DNA of 64,000 bases. Source: Rhodocyclaceae bacterium (lineage in GTDB: Bacteria; Pseudomonadota; Gammaproteobacteria; Burkholderiales; Rhodocyclaceae). The translations under genes were made by a program, and so were the position numbers. Positions 1-8,309 of this stretch are shown here, in pieces. The DNA is taken from the NCBI GenBank assembly GCA_013791905.1, contig VMSX01000021.1:62001-126000 (forward strand), in the 5' to 3' direction. The first letter of the stretch is position 1. Each line of letters starts with the position of its first letter. Under the pieces are notes generated by a model. That model did not search any database. It saw only the letters and a list, made by a program, of their open reading frames with translations, and was not told the DNA's origin.

Positions 1-153
1 CCACGTCTCAAGCGTTTTTTCGGGACCGCGCAGGGCCAGCACGCCGATGCTGACGTCAGCAGCGAGGGCGGATAGCGCCAGCCAGCCGCTCAGGAAGATG
101 CCGGCAAAGATCCGTCCGTAGCGGCGAAGAAACAACGTCCCGCACAACTGCAT
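1..153 (-). CDS. PhnD/TtrS-like periplasmic sensor protein, N-terminal fragment
   Basis: Only the first 51 codons are in the window and the gene runs off the left edge. The ATG at 153-151 has a good Shine-Dalgarno (AGGAG) six bases upstream. The protein starts with two arginines and a hydrophobic segment ending at LSALAAD, a probable Sec signal peptide. It continues with DVSIGVLALRGPEKTLETW. The pattern IGVLA-x-RG-x-E-x-x-x-x-W is typical of the periplasmic PhnD-like domain at the N-terminus of TtrS-type sensor kinases and of related phosphonate-binding proteins. Which of these it is cannot be told from the fragment. The hydrophobic start and the motif are seen directly; the family call is inference. 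Confidence 0.6.
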   Translation of the reverse strand, partial: MQLCGTLFLRRYGRIFAGIFLSGWLALSALAADVSIGVLALRGPEKTLETW

Positions 154-224
154 CTGTGCTCCTCGTGAATATAACGGGAGAGTGGATTATCGCAGTTATG
201 TGGGGGGCTGGCGATTGCCTTGAA

Positions 225-1223
225 TTATTCCGGAACGCAGATTTCACCGCGCAGCATGCCCTGCATGGTGCGGAGAGTCAGCAGCGCCAGCACCAGCGAC
301 AACACGGACAGCAGCAGTACGCCGAGCGGCATGAACGGGCCGCCGTCGACATGATGCTCGGCCATGGTCAGCGTGGCGATGGTCATGGCGGCCAACGGAA
401 ATGAATAGGCCCAGGTGGACAGGAAGAAACGCAGGCGGAAGAAGCGCAGCGCGTTGCTGGCGAGCAGCAGCGTGAGGAACAGCGCAACATGGTAAAGAAT
501 GCGCGCAAAGGCGTCGATCTCGCCGGGGTTGAGCTTCATCCAGGCGAGGAACCCGACGGACGGTGGCGCGATCAGGATGAACAGCGTCGGCGTCAGGCGC
601 TCGGGCAACGGTTCATGGAAAAACAGCCGGTTCATCACGATGGTCAGCAAGACGATCCAGAACACCAGGCCGATGCTGAAGAAGAACCACGAAATTTCGG
701 GCGGGGCGAAGCTGGCGCCGGCGATGGGCACGACGACGTTGCCCACCACGGGGATGAACCAGGCCGGATTGGCGTGCTTGATGTCGTAGCGGGTGTGGTG
801 GATCCAGCTGCTCATTACCGTCAGGGTAAACAGCAGATGCAAGCCGGCGCCGATTGACCAGAAACTGAGGGCGAGGCCGGGCAGAGTGTCGATGAAGGCG
901 ACCGCCAGAAGCAGCAGAGAGATCGAAATGGTGGGGAAGAAATGCAGGCGGATCGGATGGGCAAACTCAAGCTGCACTGCCGCGCCGTGCTTGACCAGCT
1001 TGGCCAGATAGGTGAACGACAAAAGGACGAATAGCCCCAGCGCCCACCAGCTCAAAGCAAGGCCGATTTCCGCCGGCAGACCAAAGACGTGGTGCGCCTT
1101 CTTCCAGGCGATGGCGAGTCCGCTGGTGCCCATCACGATGGAGAACATGGCAACCGGAAAATGTTCGAGGCGCTGCCGGGATGGGGTGCTGGCGGGGGTG
1201 GGTGAGTTCATGGTTTTCTCCAT
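225..1223 (-). CDS. TDT/SLAC1-family anion or dicarboxylate transporter (TehA-like)
   Basis: A 332-residue inner-membrane protein made almost entirely of hydrophobic segments; I count about ten. This is the usual number for the tellurite-resistance/dicarboxylate transporter (TDT) family, which includes TehA, Mae1 and plant SLAC1 channels. The N-terminus reads RQRLEHFPVAMFSIVMGTSG, and the F-P-x-x-x-F-x-x-x-M-G-x-x-G pattern before helix 1 is characteristic. Substrate cannot be read from sequence; members pass tellurite-linked anions, malate, sulfite, chloride or nitrate. It is transcribed leftward alone, with the partial sensor gene 71 bases downstream. A start four codons later (second Met) is possible. 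Confidence 0.85.
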   Translation of the reverse strand: MEKTMNSPTPASTPSRQRLEHFPVAMFSIVMGTSGLAIAWKKAHHVFGLPAEIGLALSWWALGLFVLLSFTYLAKLVKHGAAVQLEFAHPIRLHFFPTISISLLLLAVAFIDTLPGLALSFWSIGAGLHLLFTLTVMSSWIHHTRYDIKHANPAWFIPVVGNVVVPIAGASFAPPEISWFFFSIGLVFWIVLLTIVMNRLFFHEPLPERLTPTLFILIAPPSVGFLAWMKLNPGEIDAFARILYHVALFLTLLLASNALRFFRLRFFLSTWAYSFPLAAMTIATLTMAEHHVDGGPFMPLGVLLLSVLSLVLALLTLRTMQGMLRGEICVPE

Positions 1224-1306
1224 GCTGTGGGGGTACTCGGCCTAGGTGGGCACTGCTTCTGAAAAATCCAGCGGGCAAAATGAGAAACACCAGTAGGAAA
1301 TGAAAA

Positions 1307-1335
1307 ACGCCAGTAGGCGTTGGGCCTGCTGGCGT
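1307..1335 (-). terminator. Intrinsic terminator of rpmB-rpmG
   Basis: A 12-bp stem (ACGCCAGTAGGC with GCCTGCTGGCGT, one wobble pair) closes a short loop. On the minus strand it is followed by a run of T residues (complement of gaaaaa at 1302-1307). It lies about 26 bases past the rpmG stop. Confidence 0.8.
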
Positions 1336-1360
1336 CTTCTCGAACCCGGGTAAGCAGGGC

Positions 1361-1531
1361 TTACTTGAGCTTGATTTCCTTGTAGAGCACGTGCTTGCGC
1401 ACCTTCGGGTCGTACTTCATGAACTCGAGCTTTTCCGGCGTGGTGCGCTTGTTCTTGTTGGTCGTATAGAAATGCCCGGTCCCGGCTGTGGACTCGAGCT
1501 TGATTTTTTCACGTCCGCCTTTGGATGCCAT
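1361..1531 (-). CDS. rpmG: 50S ribosomal protein L33
   Basis: A 56-residue basic protein starting [15 protein letters not shown] and ending [10 protein letters not shown], matching bacterial L33, a component of the large ribosomal subunit near the E site. It has no cysteine, so it is the zinc-independent (C-minus) form of L33. It lies 17 bases downstream of rpmB on the same strand with a Shine-Dalgarno (GGAGG) just before the ATG. The usual rpmB-rpmG pair is followed by an intrinsic terminator at 1307-1335. Length is normal for the family. Confidence 0.97.
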   Translation of the reverse strand: MASKGGREKIKLESTAGTGHFYTTNKNKRTTPEKLEFMKYDPKVRKHVLYKEIKLK

Positions 1532-1548
1532 GATTATTTACCTCCAGG

Positions 1549-1785
1549 TCAAACGGCTTCGCCGCGTTCGCGCAACTCGGCGAGAACAACGTCGATGCCT
1601 TTCTTGTCGATGGTGCGCAGACCGGCGTTGGAAACGCGCAGGCGCACCCAGCGGTTTTCGGTTTCTACCCAGAACTTGCGGGCATGCAGGTTGGGCAGAT
1701 AGCGGCGTTTGGTCCGGTTATTGGCATGGGAAACATGGTTCCCAACCATCGGGCCCTTGCCTGTTACTTGGCATACGCGGGACAT
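1549..1785 (-). CDS. rpmB: 50S ribosomal protein L28
   Basis: A 78-residue basic protein beginning [20 protein letters not shown]. The V-C-Q-V-T-G-K and [12 protein letters not shown] blocks are diagnostic of L28, a large-subunit protein. Length equals that of proteobacterial L28. It is the first gene of the leftward rpmB-rpmG operon. The 158 bases upstream (1786-1943), up to the end of radC, must hold its promoter, but I could not pick out a convincing -35/-10 pair. Confidence 0.97.
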   Translation of the reverse strand: MSRVCQVTGKGPMVGNHVSHANNRTKRRYLPNLHARKFWVETENRWVRLRVSNAGLRTIDKKGIDVVLAELRERGEAV

Positions 1786-1943
1786 AATAGTTGTGCTCCA
1801 GAACTTCGGGTGACGAAAATGGAAATTTCAGCGTTGGCTAAACCTAAACCACTAAACCAGCGAGCGCTGGGGTTATGCCGGAGCTAAAAGGCGCGCATTC
1901 TAACCGAGACACCCGGTTCCAGGCAAGCAGTATCGTGGCTTTT

Positions 1944-2624
1944 TTATAGCAGGCCGCGCTCGGCGAAAGATAGCGGCGGGGCGCTGCCGGCGACGATGAA
2001 GTGATCGAGCAGCCGCACATCGACTAGTGCCAGCGCCTGTTTGAGGGATTGGGTGAGCAGTTCGTCGGCTGGGGAGGGCTCCGCGACGCCGGACGGGTGA
2101 TTGTGGGCGAGGATTACGGCCGCGGCATTGTGCGCCATCGCTTTCTTGACCACTTCACGGGGATAGACGCTCGCCTGTGTGAGCGTTCCGCGAAACAGTT
2201 CCTCGTCGGCAATCAGGCGGTTTTGCGCATCCAGCCAAAGAGCGATGAAGACCTCGTGCGGCAGCTGGGCCAGCCTGAGCCGCAGCCAGTCGCGCACGGC
2301 GCCCGGGGCGGCAAATGTGGCGCGCGCCTGCAGTTCCTCGCGCAGGCAGCGCCGGGCGAGTTCCAGCGTGGCGACGAGTTGCGCGGCCTTGGCCGGACCG
2401 ATGCCATTCACGGTGGTGAGTTCCTGTGGCGTCGCCGCCGCGAGGCGGGCGAGACTGTGGCCGAAATGGGCGAGCAGGGTGCGGGCGAGGTCCACCGCGC
2501 TCATGCCCTTGACGCCGACGCGCAGGAAGATCGCCAGCAGTTCGGCGTCGGCCAGCGCGGTTGGGCCGAGCGCCAGCAGCCGCTCGCGCGGGCGCTGATC
2601 GTCTGGCCAGTCGGTAATCGCCAT
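1944..2624 (-). CDS. radC: RadC/YicR family protein with JAB/MPN+ domain
   Basis: 226 residues. The N-terminal third carries a helix-hairpin-helix-like segment ([20 protein letters not shown], residues about 68-87). The C-terminal half is a JAB1/MPN+ metal-binding domain with the signature AHNHPSG at about residues 173-179 and a downstream acidic residue (PSPAD). These give the H-x-H-x(n)-D zinc-ligand pattern of the JAMM fold. The family is annotated as DNA repair protein RadC, but its cellular function is not established. It is transcribed leftward, divergent from coaBC, with starts 41 bases apart. Confidence 0.93.
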   Translation of the reverse strand: MAITDWPDDQRPRERLLALGPTALADAELLAIFLRVGVKGMSAVDLARTLLAHFGHSLARLAAATPQELTTVNGIGPAKAAQLVATLELARRCLREELQARATFAAPGAVRDWLRLRLAQLPHEVFIALWLDAQNRLIADEELFRGTLTQASVYPREVVKKAMAHNAAAVILAHNHPSGVAEPSPADELLTQSLKQALALVDVRLLDHFIVAGSAPPLSFAERGLL

Positions 2625-2665
2625 GGGTTAGAATGATTTTCTTCGAAACCTCCATTCTATCTGTC

Positions 2666-3862
2666 ATGAGCGACGAACTTGCAGGCAAGCATATCGTGCT
2701 GGGAATCACCGGCGGCGTGGCGGGTTACAAAGCCGCCGAACTGGCGCGGCTGCTCGGCAAGGCCGGGGCGCAGGTCGATGTTGTCATGACCGCGGCGGCC
2801 ATTCACTTCGTGGCGCCACTGACATTTCAGGCCTTGACCGGCCGCCCGGTATTCACCTCACTGTGGGACGTACCACAGGAAAATGGCATGGCGCATATCG
2901 ACCTCACCCGCAGGGCGGATGCGGTGATTGTCGCGCCGGCAACCGCCGATTTCATTGCCAAACTGGTGCATGGCCTGGCCGACGATCTGCTGGCCAGCTT
3001 GTGCCTGGCCAGGGATTGCCCACTGCTGGTGGCGCCGGCGATGAACCGCCAGATGTGGGAACACCCGGCAACGGTGCGCAACATGGCGCAACTGCGCGCG
3101 GATGGCGTTGGCGTGCTCGGTCCCGCCAGTGGGGCGCAGGCCTGCGGCGAGGTCGGGGCAGGGCGCATGCTCGAACCCGCCGAAATCATTGACGCCCTGC
3201 GTGCATCATTCCAGCCGAAAATGCTGGCCGGCAAGCGCGTACTGCTGACGGCCGGGCCGACTTTCGAGGCGCTCGATCCGGTGCGCGGCTTGACCAATTC
3301 GAGCTCGGGCAAGATGGGTTTCGCGCTGGCGCAAGCCTCTGCCGAGGCGGGGGCTGAAGTGACCTTGGTGGCAGGTCCGGTGTCGCTGCCGACGCCTGCC
3401 GGTGTGACGCGGATTGATGTTACCGGTGCGCTGGAAATGCGCGACGCTGTAAAGTCGGCGCTGGCGGGACGGCACATTTTCATTGCCGTGGCGGCAGTGG
3501 CCGATTACCGGCCCGCTGTACCCGTGGCGCACAAGATCAAGAAAGGTGCGCAGACGCTGACGCTGGAACTGGTTGCCAATCCGGACATCCTGGCCGAGGT
3601 GGCGGCACGCCCTGATGCGCCGTTCTGCGTTGGCTTTGCCGCCGAAAGCCAGAATCTGGCGGAATACGCCGAAGGCAAGCGCCGCGCGAAGCAGTTGCCG
3701 CTGGTCGTCGGCAACCTCGTCCAGGACGGCTTGGGCGGCAATGCCAATGTCGTCACGCTGTTCGATGCGGCGGGCGCCCACCCTTTAGCCCCTGGCGACA
3801 AGCTCACCATTGCCCGCGCCATCGTGCGCCATATTGCGGAGATGCTGGATGCACAAAATTGA
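2666..3862 (+). CDS. coaBC: Bifunctional phosphopantothenoylcysteine decarboxylase / phosphopantothenate-cysteine ligase
   Basis: Two steps of coenzyme A synthesis in one 398-residue protein. Residues 1-180 are the FMN-dependent CoaC flavoprotein domain ([20 protein letters not shown], and [12 protein letters not shown] carrying the catalytic region). The rest is the CoaB ligase ([40 protein letters not shown]). An ATG 11 codons upstream (2633) is open, but homologues begin near [13 protein letters not shown], so 2666 is preferred. The 3' end overlaps dut by 14 bases, which implies coupling. Codons 262-270 contain a perfect copy of the dispersed 23-nt repeat (3451-3473), encoding KSALAGRH between conserved blocks. 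Confidence 0.95.
   Translation: MSDELAGKHIVLGITGGVAGYKAAELARLLGKAGAQVDVVMTAAAIHFVAPLTFQALTGRPVFTSLWDVPQENGMAHIDLTRRADAVIVAPATADFIAKLVHGLADDLLASLCLARDCPLLVAPAMNRQMWEHPATVRNMAQLRADGVGVLGPASGAQACGEVGAGRMLEPAEIIDALRASFQPKMLAGKRVLLTAGPTFEALDPVRGLTNSSSGKMGFALAQASAEAGAEVTLVAGPVSLPTPAGVTRIDVTGALEMRDAVKSALAGRHIFIAVAAVADYRPAVPVAHKIKKGAQTLTLELVANPDILAEVAARPDAPFCVGFAAESQNLAEYAEGKRRAKQLPLVVGNLVQDGLGGNANVVTLFDAAGAHPLAPGDKLTIARAIVRHIAEMLDAQN
3451..3473 (+). repeat. Dispersed 23-nt repeat, copy 1 (inside coaBC, perfect)
   Basis: Core AAGTCGGCGCTGG followed by CGGGACGGC. Identical over at least 25 bases to the intergenic copy at 46098. Translated here as KSALAGR. Confidence 0.85.
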
Positions 3863-4310
3863 TGTACGAATTCTTGATCAGCGCCTGAAGGACAATCAGG
3901 GCGAAGCAGCCCCCCATTACGCTACGGCAGGCGCCGCCGGCATGGACCTGCGCGCCTGCATCGAGGCGCCGGTGCGCTTGCATCCGGGCGAGTCGATGCT
4001 GATCCCGGCGGGCATCGCCATCCATCTCGCCGACCCCGGGGTAGCCGCCATGATCCTGCCGCGTTCGGGACTTGGCCACAAGCATGGCATCGTGCTGGGC
4101 AACCTGGTCGGGCTGATCGATTCTGACTACCAAGGCGAGATTTTCGTCTCGCTATGGAATCGCGGCCACGAAGTGTTTCTGCTCAATCCGCTCGACCGCA
4201 TTGCGCAACTGGTGGTGGTGCCGGTATTGCAGGTTGGCTTCAACGTGGTCGAACAATTCGAGGAAAGCAACCGTGGGGCTGGCGGTTTCGGCAGCACCGG
4301 GCACGGCTGA
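3849..4310 (+). CDS. dut: Deoxyuridine 5'-triphosphate nucleotidohydrolase (dUTPase)
   Basis: Hydrolyses dUTP to dUMP and pyrophosphate, keeping uracil out of DNA and supplying dTMP synthesis. The 153-residue length is standard for the homotrimeric enzyme. All five motifs are visible: AGMDLRA (1), [11 protein letters not shown] (2), [10 protein letters not shown] (3, with the catalytic Asp), RIAQLVV (4), and the C-terminal arm [10 protein letters not shown] (5). The ATG at 3849 lies inside the end of coaBC (14-base overlap), a common betaproteobacterial arrangement that favours translational coupling. A longer reading from 3810 lacks family support. Confidence 0.96.
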   Translation: MHKIDVRILDQRLKDNQGEAAPHYATAGAAGMDLRACIEAPVRLHPGESMLIPAGIAIHLADPGVAAMILPRSGLGHKHGIVLGNLVGLIDSDYQGEIFVSLWNRGHEVFLLNPLDRIAQLVVVPVLQVGFNVVEQFEESNRGAGGFGSTGHG

Positions 4311-4326
4311 TAGCGCAGGGCAAAAA

Positions 4327-4346
4327 AATCCCGCCGTAGCGGGATT
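4327..4346 (-). terminator. Bidirectional-looking hairpin between dut and fccB
   Basis: Perfect 8-bp stem AATCCCGC/GCGGGATT with a CGTA loop. Seven A residues precede it on the plus strand, giving a T tract on the minus strand, so it best fits the end of the leftward fcc operon. It may also stop dut transcripts. Confidence 0.7.
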
Positions 4347-4375
4347 CCAAAATTAAGCCAGACCAACACTGCAGT

Positions 4376-4517
4376 CCCGGCGCCGGGACGCCCCAAGCCG
4401 GGACGCCACGCGCCGTCAGGCGCAATCCCCACCCCTGAAGAGCAACGCTGCCCGTGATAAATGAGCGCAGCGAGCCACCGTCACCCCCTTCCATTGGAAG
4501 GGGGATGGGGAGGGGCC
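4376..4517 (-). repeat. Large dispersed intergenic repeat, copy a
   Basis: In minus orientation it reads as a CCTCCCC-type hairpin, GGGTGAC, CTCGCTGCGCTCATTTATCACGGG, a GGGGATTGCG block, then GGCTTGGGGCGTCCCGG. The same order of blocks recurs at 16380, 46098, 54822, 58655 and 62328. It fills the convergent gap between dut and fccB. This is the most diverged copy. Confidence 0.6.
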
Positions 4518-4520
4518 TAA

Positions 4521-5846
4521 CTAGGTCGACATCTCAGTAAGGACGTTCTTGAGCCAACTCTCGCCATAGGCCTTTTCTGTCTTGGCTATCGAGAAGTCGC
4601 CCGGGGAAACCGCCGAGGCGGTGATCTTGATCTTGCCGTTCACCACTTTGAAGACATGCGAAACGCTGACCGATTCGGTTTCGCTGACCGCGCTGTAGCA
4701 GGCATTGATCGCTGATAGTTCGGTGGTCGGCTTGTCGTTCATCAGCGCCACGATGTTGATCGCGCAGACCTTGGCTTGCGAGTTGGCCGAATAGCCGGAC
4801 TTCGGCATCGCCCCGCCGTCGGAAGGCAGCAAGGTCGCATCGCCGAGGACGTGGATGTCCTTGTGGATGGTCGACTCGAAGGAGACCGCATCGACCGGAC
4901 ACCAGCGCTTCTTGTCGTCGGTGAGCCCTGCGGCGACGGCAATGTTGCCGGCGCGCTGGGGCGGAATGATGTTGGCCACGGCGACTTCGTAGTCGTCGAA
5001 GTTGTCGGCAACGACGATCTTGGCCTTGGTATCGACCTTGGTGACCTGGCCGCCAATGTAGGTGAAGATATCCTTGTAGTAGCTGTTCCAGGCCTTGGTG
5101 AACAAGCCCTTCTTCGAAACTACGTCGGGGTTGGCGTCGAGCATGATCAGCTTGGACTTTGGCTTGTGCTTCTTCAGATAGGTCGAAATCAGACAGGCAC
5201 GCTCGTATGGCCCGGGCGGGCAGCGGAAAGGCATCAGCGGGACGCCGATGACCACCGTGCCGCCATCTTTCATCGACTGCAGCTGCTTGCGCAGCAGGGC
5301 CGATTGCGGGCCGGCCTTCCAGGCGTGCGGGAAGATCTCCGGTGTCTTGGCATCGTAACCTTCGATGCCATCGGTCATGAAATCGATGCCGGGGGAGACG
5401 ACCAGGCGGTCATAGGCCAGCCGGCCCTGACTGGTTACAACCATTTTCGCCGCAGCGTCGATGGCCGTGGCATCGGCATGCAGCATCTTGATGCCATGAT
5501 TGGCGGCAAGTTTGGTGTAGTTGATGGTCAATGCCGACATGTCCGGCATCAGGCCGGCGATGTAGAAGTTGCTGAACGGGCAGGAAACGAATTGCTTGTT
5601 GCGCTCGATCAGAACTACTTCGATCGACTTGTCGAGCATGCGGATGTATTTGGCAGCGATGGTGCCGCCATAGCCGCCACCGATGACGACGACGCGCCGC
5701 GCGCTGCCCTTGGGCATGATCTCGGCGGCAGAGCCGGCGGACACCGCGGCGCTGCCTGTTTTGGCTTGTGCTGCGGCGTGGCCGGCGATGGCCAGCCCGG
5801 AGGCGCCCCCCAGCAGCTTGATGAAGTTTCTGCGATCCAATGTCAT
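4521..5846 (-). CDS. fccB: Flavocytochrome c sulfide dehydrogenase, flavoprotein subunit
   Basis: A 441-residue periplasmic FAD protein that oxidises sulfide to sulfur or polysulfide and passes electrons to the haem subunit FccA. The N-terminus DRRNFIKLLGGASGLAIAG is Tat-like (arginine pair followed by a hydrophobic stretch), as expected for export with FAD bound. VVVIGGGYGG (about 52-61) is the FAD-binding Rossmann loop. Cys89 (SCPFSN) aligns with the cysteine that binds FAD covalently in the Allochromatium enzyme. CPPGPYERAC (209-218) and WCPVDA (Cys316) match its redox disulfide region; this is family knowledge applied by position. It is the last gene of a four-gene operon, 10 bases after fccA. 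SoxF is a close relative and cannot be excluded, but no sox genes are in view. Confidence 0.88.
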   Translation of the reverse strand: MTLDRRNFIKLLGGASGLAIAGHAAAQAKTGSAAVSAGSAAEIMPKGSARRVVVIGGGYGGTIAAKYIRMLDKSIEVVLIERNKQFVSCPFSNFYIAGLMPDMSALTINYTKLAANHGIKMLHADATAIDAAAKMVVTSQGRLAYDRLVVSPGIDFMTDGIEGYDAKTPEIFPHAWKAGPQSALLRKQLQSMKDGGTVVIGVPLMPFRCPPGPYERACLISTYLKKHKPKSKLIMLDANPDVVSKKGLFTKAWNSYYKDIFTYIGGQVTKVDTKAKIVVADNFDDYEVAVANIIPPQRAGNIAVAAGLTDDKKRWCPVDAVSFESTIHKDIHVLGDATLLPSDGGAMPKSGYSANSQAKVCAINIVALMNDKPTTELSAINACYSAVSETESVSVSHVFKVVNGKIKITASAVSPGDFSIAKTEKAYGESWLKNVLTEMST

Positions 5847-5856
5847 ATTGTTCCCC

Positions 5857-6453
5857 TTATTTCACGCTGGCGTAGAAGTGCAGCAAGGCTTCAAGTTCTG
5901 CCTTGGACAGCGGCTTGACCTTCTCGGCCATTTTCTCGGGCATCTTGCGTTCGCCGGTGAGATACATCTCCATCTGCATCTGCAGATACGGCAGCCACTG
6001 GCTGGCCATCACCGGGGTATCGTCCTTGCCTTCCTTGCCATCCTCGAGGTGGCAACGCGAGCAATTCGCCTCCTGCAGATCGGCACCTTTCTTAGCCTTG
6101 GCCTTGTCGATCTTCTGGTTGGTGGCGTGCAATTTCTGTTTCGAAAAGAAATCGCCCATCGCTTCGAAATCGGATTCGGTAAAGCCTTTTGCCAGACGTC
6201 CCATGATTGAGGATGTGCGTTCGCCGCTCTGGAACTTCTTCATGGCGTCGACGATCGTCGTCTTGGACTGACTCGCCAGGCTGGGCATGAGATTGCCGGC
6301 GCTGCCGCCGTTAGTGCCATGGCACCCGGCACAAGCGAAAGAAATCATTTCCGGTGTTGGCGGATTTGATGGTGTTGGCGATGTGGCGAACGCCGACGCC
6401 GATAATGCCAGCGCGCCTGCCGCCAGACTCCATGTGCTCCATCGTTGCTTCAT
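5857..6453 (-). CDS. fccA: Di-haem cytochrome c subunit of flavocytochrome c
   Basis: 198 residues with a cleavable Sec signal (hydrophobic to about residue 24). Two class-I haem c sites are visible: CAGCH (41-45) and CSRCH (131-135), with distal methionines plausible near SSIMGRL (about 84) and RKMPEKM in the C-terminal third. This duplicated cytochrome c553-like layout is that of FccA, the electron-accepting partner of FccB. The strong Shine-Dalgarno GGAGGAG before the ATG and the 10-base gap to fccB support co-translation. Alternative labels (cytochrome c4 or SoxE) differ little at this resolution. Confidence 0.85.
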   Translation of the reverse strand: MKQRWSTWSLAAGALALSASAFATSPTPSNPPTPEMISFACAGCHGTNGGSAGNLMPSLASQSKTTIVDAMKKFQSGERTSSIMGRLAKGFTESDFEAMGDFFSKQKLHATNQKIDKAKAKKGADLQEANCSRCHLEDGKEGKDDTPVMASQWLPYLQMQMEMYLTGERKMPEKMAEKVKPLSKAELEALLHFYASVK

Positions 6454-6505
6454 TATTGTCTCCTCCTGTTGTGATGAAAAACGAAAGCCTGATGCCGCAT
6501 TATTC

Positions 6506-7411
6506 TTACCGCTTGGTGACGTTGTAGTGAGACTTCACGCCCTCCACCGTCTTGTCGAGACCGAACTGGTAGCCCAGCGAGACGTAGTGATTACGTGCTT
6601 CGGTATAGTCCTCGTGAATCGCAAAACCGAAGTTGTAGATCTTGTCGGGTGTGATGGCGTGATCACCCTTGCCGCCACCGGCCAGTGTGCGTTCGAAGGT
6701 AACCACCCACTTGTTGCCTTCCTTGACGCCAGTGGCATTTACCAGCCCCTTGCCGCCTTCCATGACGCGCTGATCGGCCACATAGCCATCGACCGGTTTT
6801 TCGCCCTTGCCACTGCGGTACTGCATGAGGTCATAGAATTTGCCGCTGGCGAGGTCGGCGCCCTTGACGTACTTGGTCTTCTTGTCGTCCTTGGCATCCT
6901 TCATCGAGCGCAAGTCGGTGTGGCAGGTGGCCCAGCAGCCATTCAGTTCTGCGCCCTCGACGGTGCTGCCGCCGTCGAACAGCATGGTCAGCTTGACCTC
7001 GTTTAACTTGTCCGCATGGACCTTGCTAATCTTCGGCGGCACCCATTCGAAGCGGAAGTAGATTTTCTCTCCGTCATGTGCGGCCTTGAAAATAACCGGA
7101 ATCCAGCCGACCTTGCCGGCGGGAGGCTTCGGCTCCAGCACACTCTTTGAGCTGCCGACCGGTTTGCCGGCAACGATCTTGTCGCCGATTTCGTTGGCAT
7201 CGCCTTCATGGCACTTGGCGCAGGTACGCTTTTTGTCGACGATGTCGGGCACGGCCGAGTGGTCCGCTTTGTTCATCACCCATTCGAGACTGGCCTGGCC
7301 CGGATAAAACAGCTTGATCTTCCGTTCGGTAACCTTGCTCCAGTCCGGGGGGGCCGCAAAAGCACCGCCCGCGACAAATACACCCATGACAGCCCAGCTA
7401 ATCTTTTTCAT
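6506..7411 (-). CDS. Ethylbenzene-dehydrogenase-gamma-like haem protein with c-type haem motifs
   Basis: 301 residues counted from the ATG at 7411, which opens a clear signal peptide (MKKISWAVMGVFVAGGAFA); an upstream extension to 7636 overlaps napC and is not credible. CAKCH at 64-68 is a standard haem c site. Residues 100-300 resemble the haem-binding domain of the DMSO-reductase-family gamma subunit (EB_dh: HDGEKIYFRFEWVPP, the long beta-sandwich, and GFAIHEDYTEARNHYVSLGYQFG at the end). Within it CWATCH (159-164) spaces the cysteines by three residues instead of two. No molybdenum catalytic subunit is nearby. Its role is probably electron transfer between the tetrahaem protein and FccAB, which is inference. 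Confidence 0.72.
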   Translation of the reverse strand: MKKISWAVMGVFVAGGAFAAPPDWSKVTERKIKLFYPGQASLEWVMNKADHSAVPDIVDKKRTCAKCHEGDANEIGDKIVAGKPVGSSKSVLEPKPPAGKVGWIPVIFKAAHDGEKIYFRFEWVPPKISKVHADKLNEVKLTMLFDGGSTVEGAELNGCWATCHTDLRSMKDAKDDKKTKYVKGADLASGKFYDLMQYRSGKGEKPVDGYVADQRVMEGGKGLVNATGVKEGNKWVVTFERTLAGGGKGDHAITPDKIYNFGFAIHEDYTEARNHYVSLGYQFGLDKTVEGVKSHYNVTKR

Positions 7412-7455
7412 TGTCTGACTCCTTGCTTGTTCGATTACAAAAAAATCCAGTGAGC

Positions 7456-8103
7456 TCAACCTGCCTGTTTCGCGGCTTCTTCCTGCTCCAGCAGATGATG
7501 TAAGGGCTTGTGGGAGATGCCCTTGTGGCAGTCGATGCAGGTTTTGCCGTCCTCGATGGCGCCTTCGTGCTTGACCACTGAACGATCCTTCTGTTTGTCC
7601 GGGTCCATCGTATTGAAATCGTGGCAGTTGCGGCACTCCTTCGAATCGGATGCCTTCATCTTTTCCCAGACGCGCTTCTTCATCGTCAGGCGGTGCGCCT
7701 CATACTTTTCAGGGGTGTCGACGGTGCCCAGGATATGGCCGACGATGTCGCGCGCAGCCATCACCTTGGCAATGGATTGGCGCGCGTAGTCGTTGGGGCT
7801 CTTGCTGCCGGCGACGTGGCAATCGGCACAATGCACGGTCGTGCCGCTGCGGTTCTTGTAATGCACCGTCTGCTTGAGTTCCTCATACGGAATGGTCATC
7901 TCGTGGCACGAGATGCAGAAATCGGTACGGTTGGTCCAAGCCATGCCGGTATTGAGCCCGCCCCAGAGGATGATGCCGCCGATGATTCCAACGATGATCA
8001 CGCGCAACACCGGAAACCGGCACATGGGTACCGCTTGCTTGGTCAAGCCAGCGTCGGTCTTTTCGGGGCTCGGTGTATTGCTGTCGTTTTGTGCATCGGC
8101 CAT
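7456..8103 (-). CDS. NapC/NirT-family membrane-anchored tetrahaem cytochrome c
   Basis: 215 residues. A single N-terminal membrane anchor (VLRVIIVGIIGGIILWGGLN, about 32-51) is followed by four CXXCH haem sites: CISCH 63-67, CADCH 92-96, CRNCH 157-161 and CIDCH 189-193. This is the NapC/NirT/NrfH layout. Such proteins exchange electrons between membrane quinol and periplasmic redox partners. The C-terminal tail is short and acidic. It is the first gene of the leftward operon with the EB_dh-type cytochrome, fccA and fccB. A narrower name (napC, nirT, pcrC-like) would need a phylogeny, because the gene is not next to nap, nir or pcr genes. Confidence 0.88.
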   Translation of the reverse strand: MADAQNDSNTPSPEKTDAGLTKQAVPMCRFPVLRVIIVGIIGGIILWGGLNTGMAWTNRTDFCISCHEMTIPYEELKQTVHYKNRSGTTVHCADCHVAGSKSPNDYARQSIAKVMAARDIVGHILGTVDTPEKYEAHRLTMKKRVWEKMKASDSKECRNCHDFNTMDPDKQKDRSVVKHEGAIEDGKTCIDCHKGISHKPLHHLLEQEEAAKQAG

Positions 8104-8195
8104 CGTTCAATTTTCCTCATCAATTAAAAAGTTGGGCGCACGCTCAAGTGGTGCAAAAGCAAAAGCCAAGGTTTGAATGAATGTGGGAGGAAAGA

Positions 8196-8240
8196 TCAGA
8201 CGGGCAAAGCACCAAAACAATTCGATGTGGTGTGCGCCAC
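8196..8240 (-). CDS. Possible short leader peptide upstream of the napC-fcc operon
   Basis: A 14-codon reading frame (GTG start, MAHTTSNCFGALPV, TGA stop) is preceded by AAAAGGAGG, the best Shine-Dalgarno-like sequence in this region, with 7-8 bases of spacing. It lies 93 bases upstream of the tetrahaem gene on the same strand. It could be a regulatory leader or chance. There is no homology support. Confidence 0.22.
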   Translation of the reverse strand: MAHTTSNCFGALPV

Positions 8241-8309
8241 CCGAAATCCTCCTTTTATTTTTTATTTAGTCTTGCCGCACCATGATTCACTGAAATTGTC
8301 ACAGATACC

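Noticed and set aside
1786-1943. Possible small gene or RNA upstream of rpmB
   Set aside because: No reading frame with a start signal and no recognisable RNA fold; most likely only the rpmB promoter region.
3257-3266. GCCGACTTTC in coaBC as a further copy of the 23-nt repeat
   Set aside because: It encodes the conserved GPTFE motif of the ligase domain and matches only the last ten bases, so ordinary conservation explains it.
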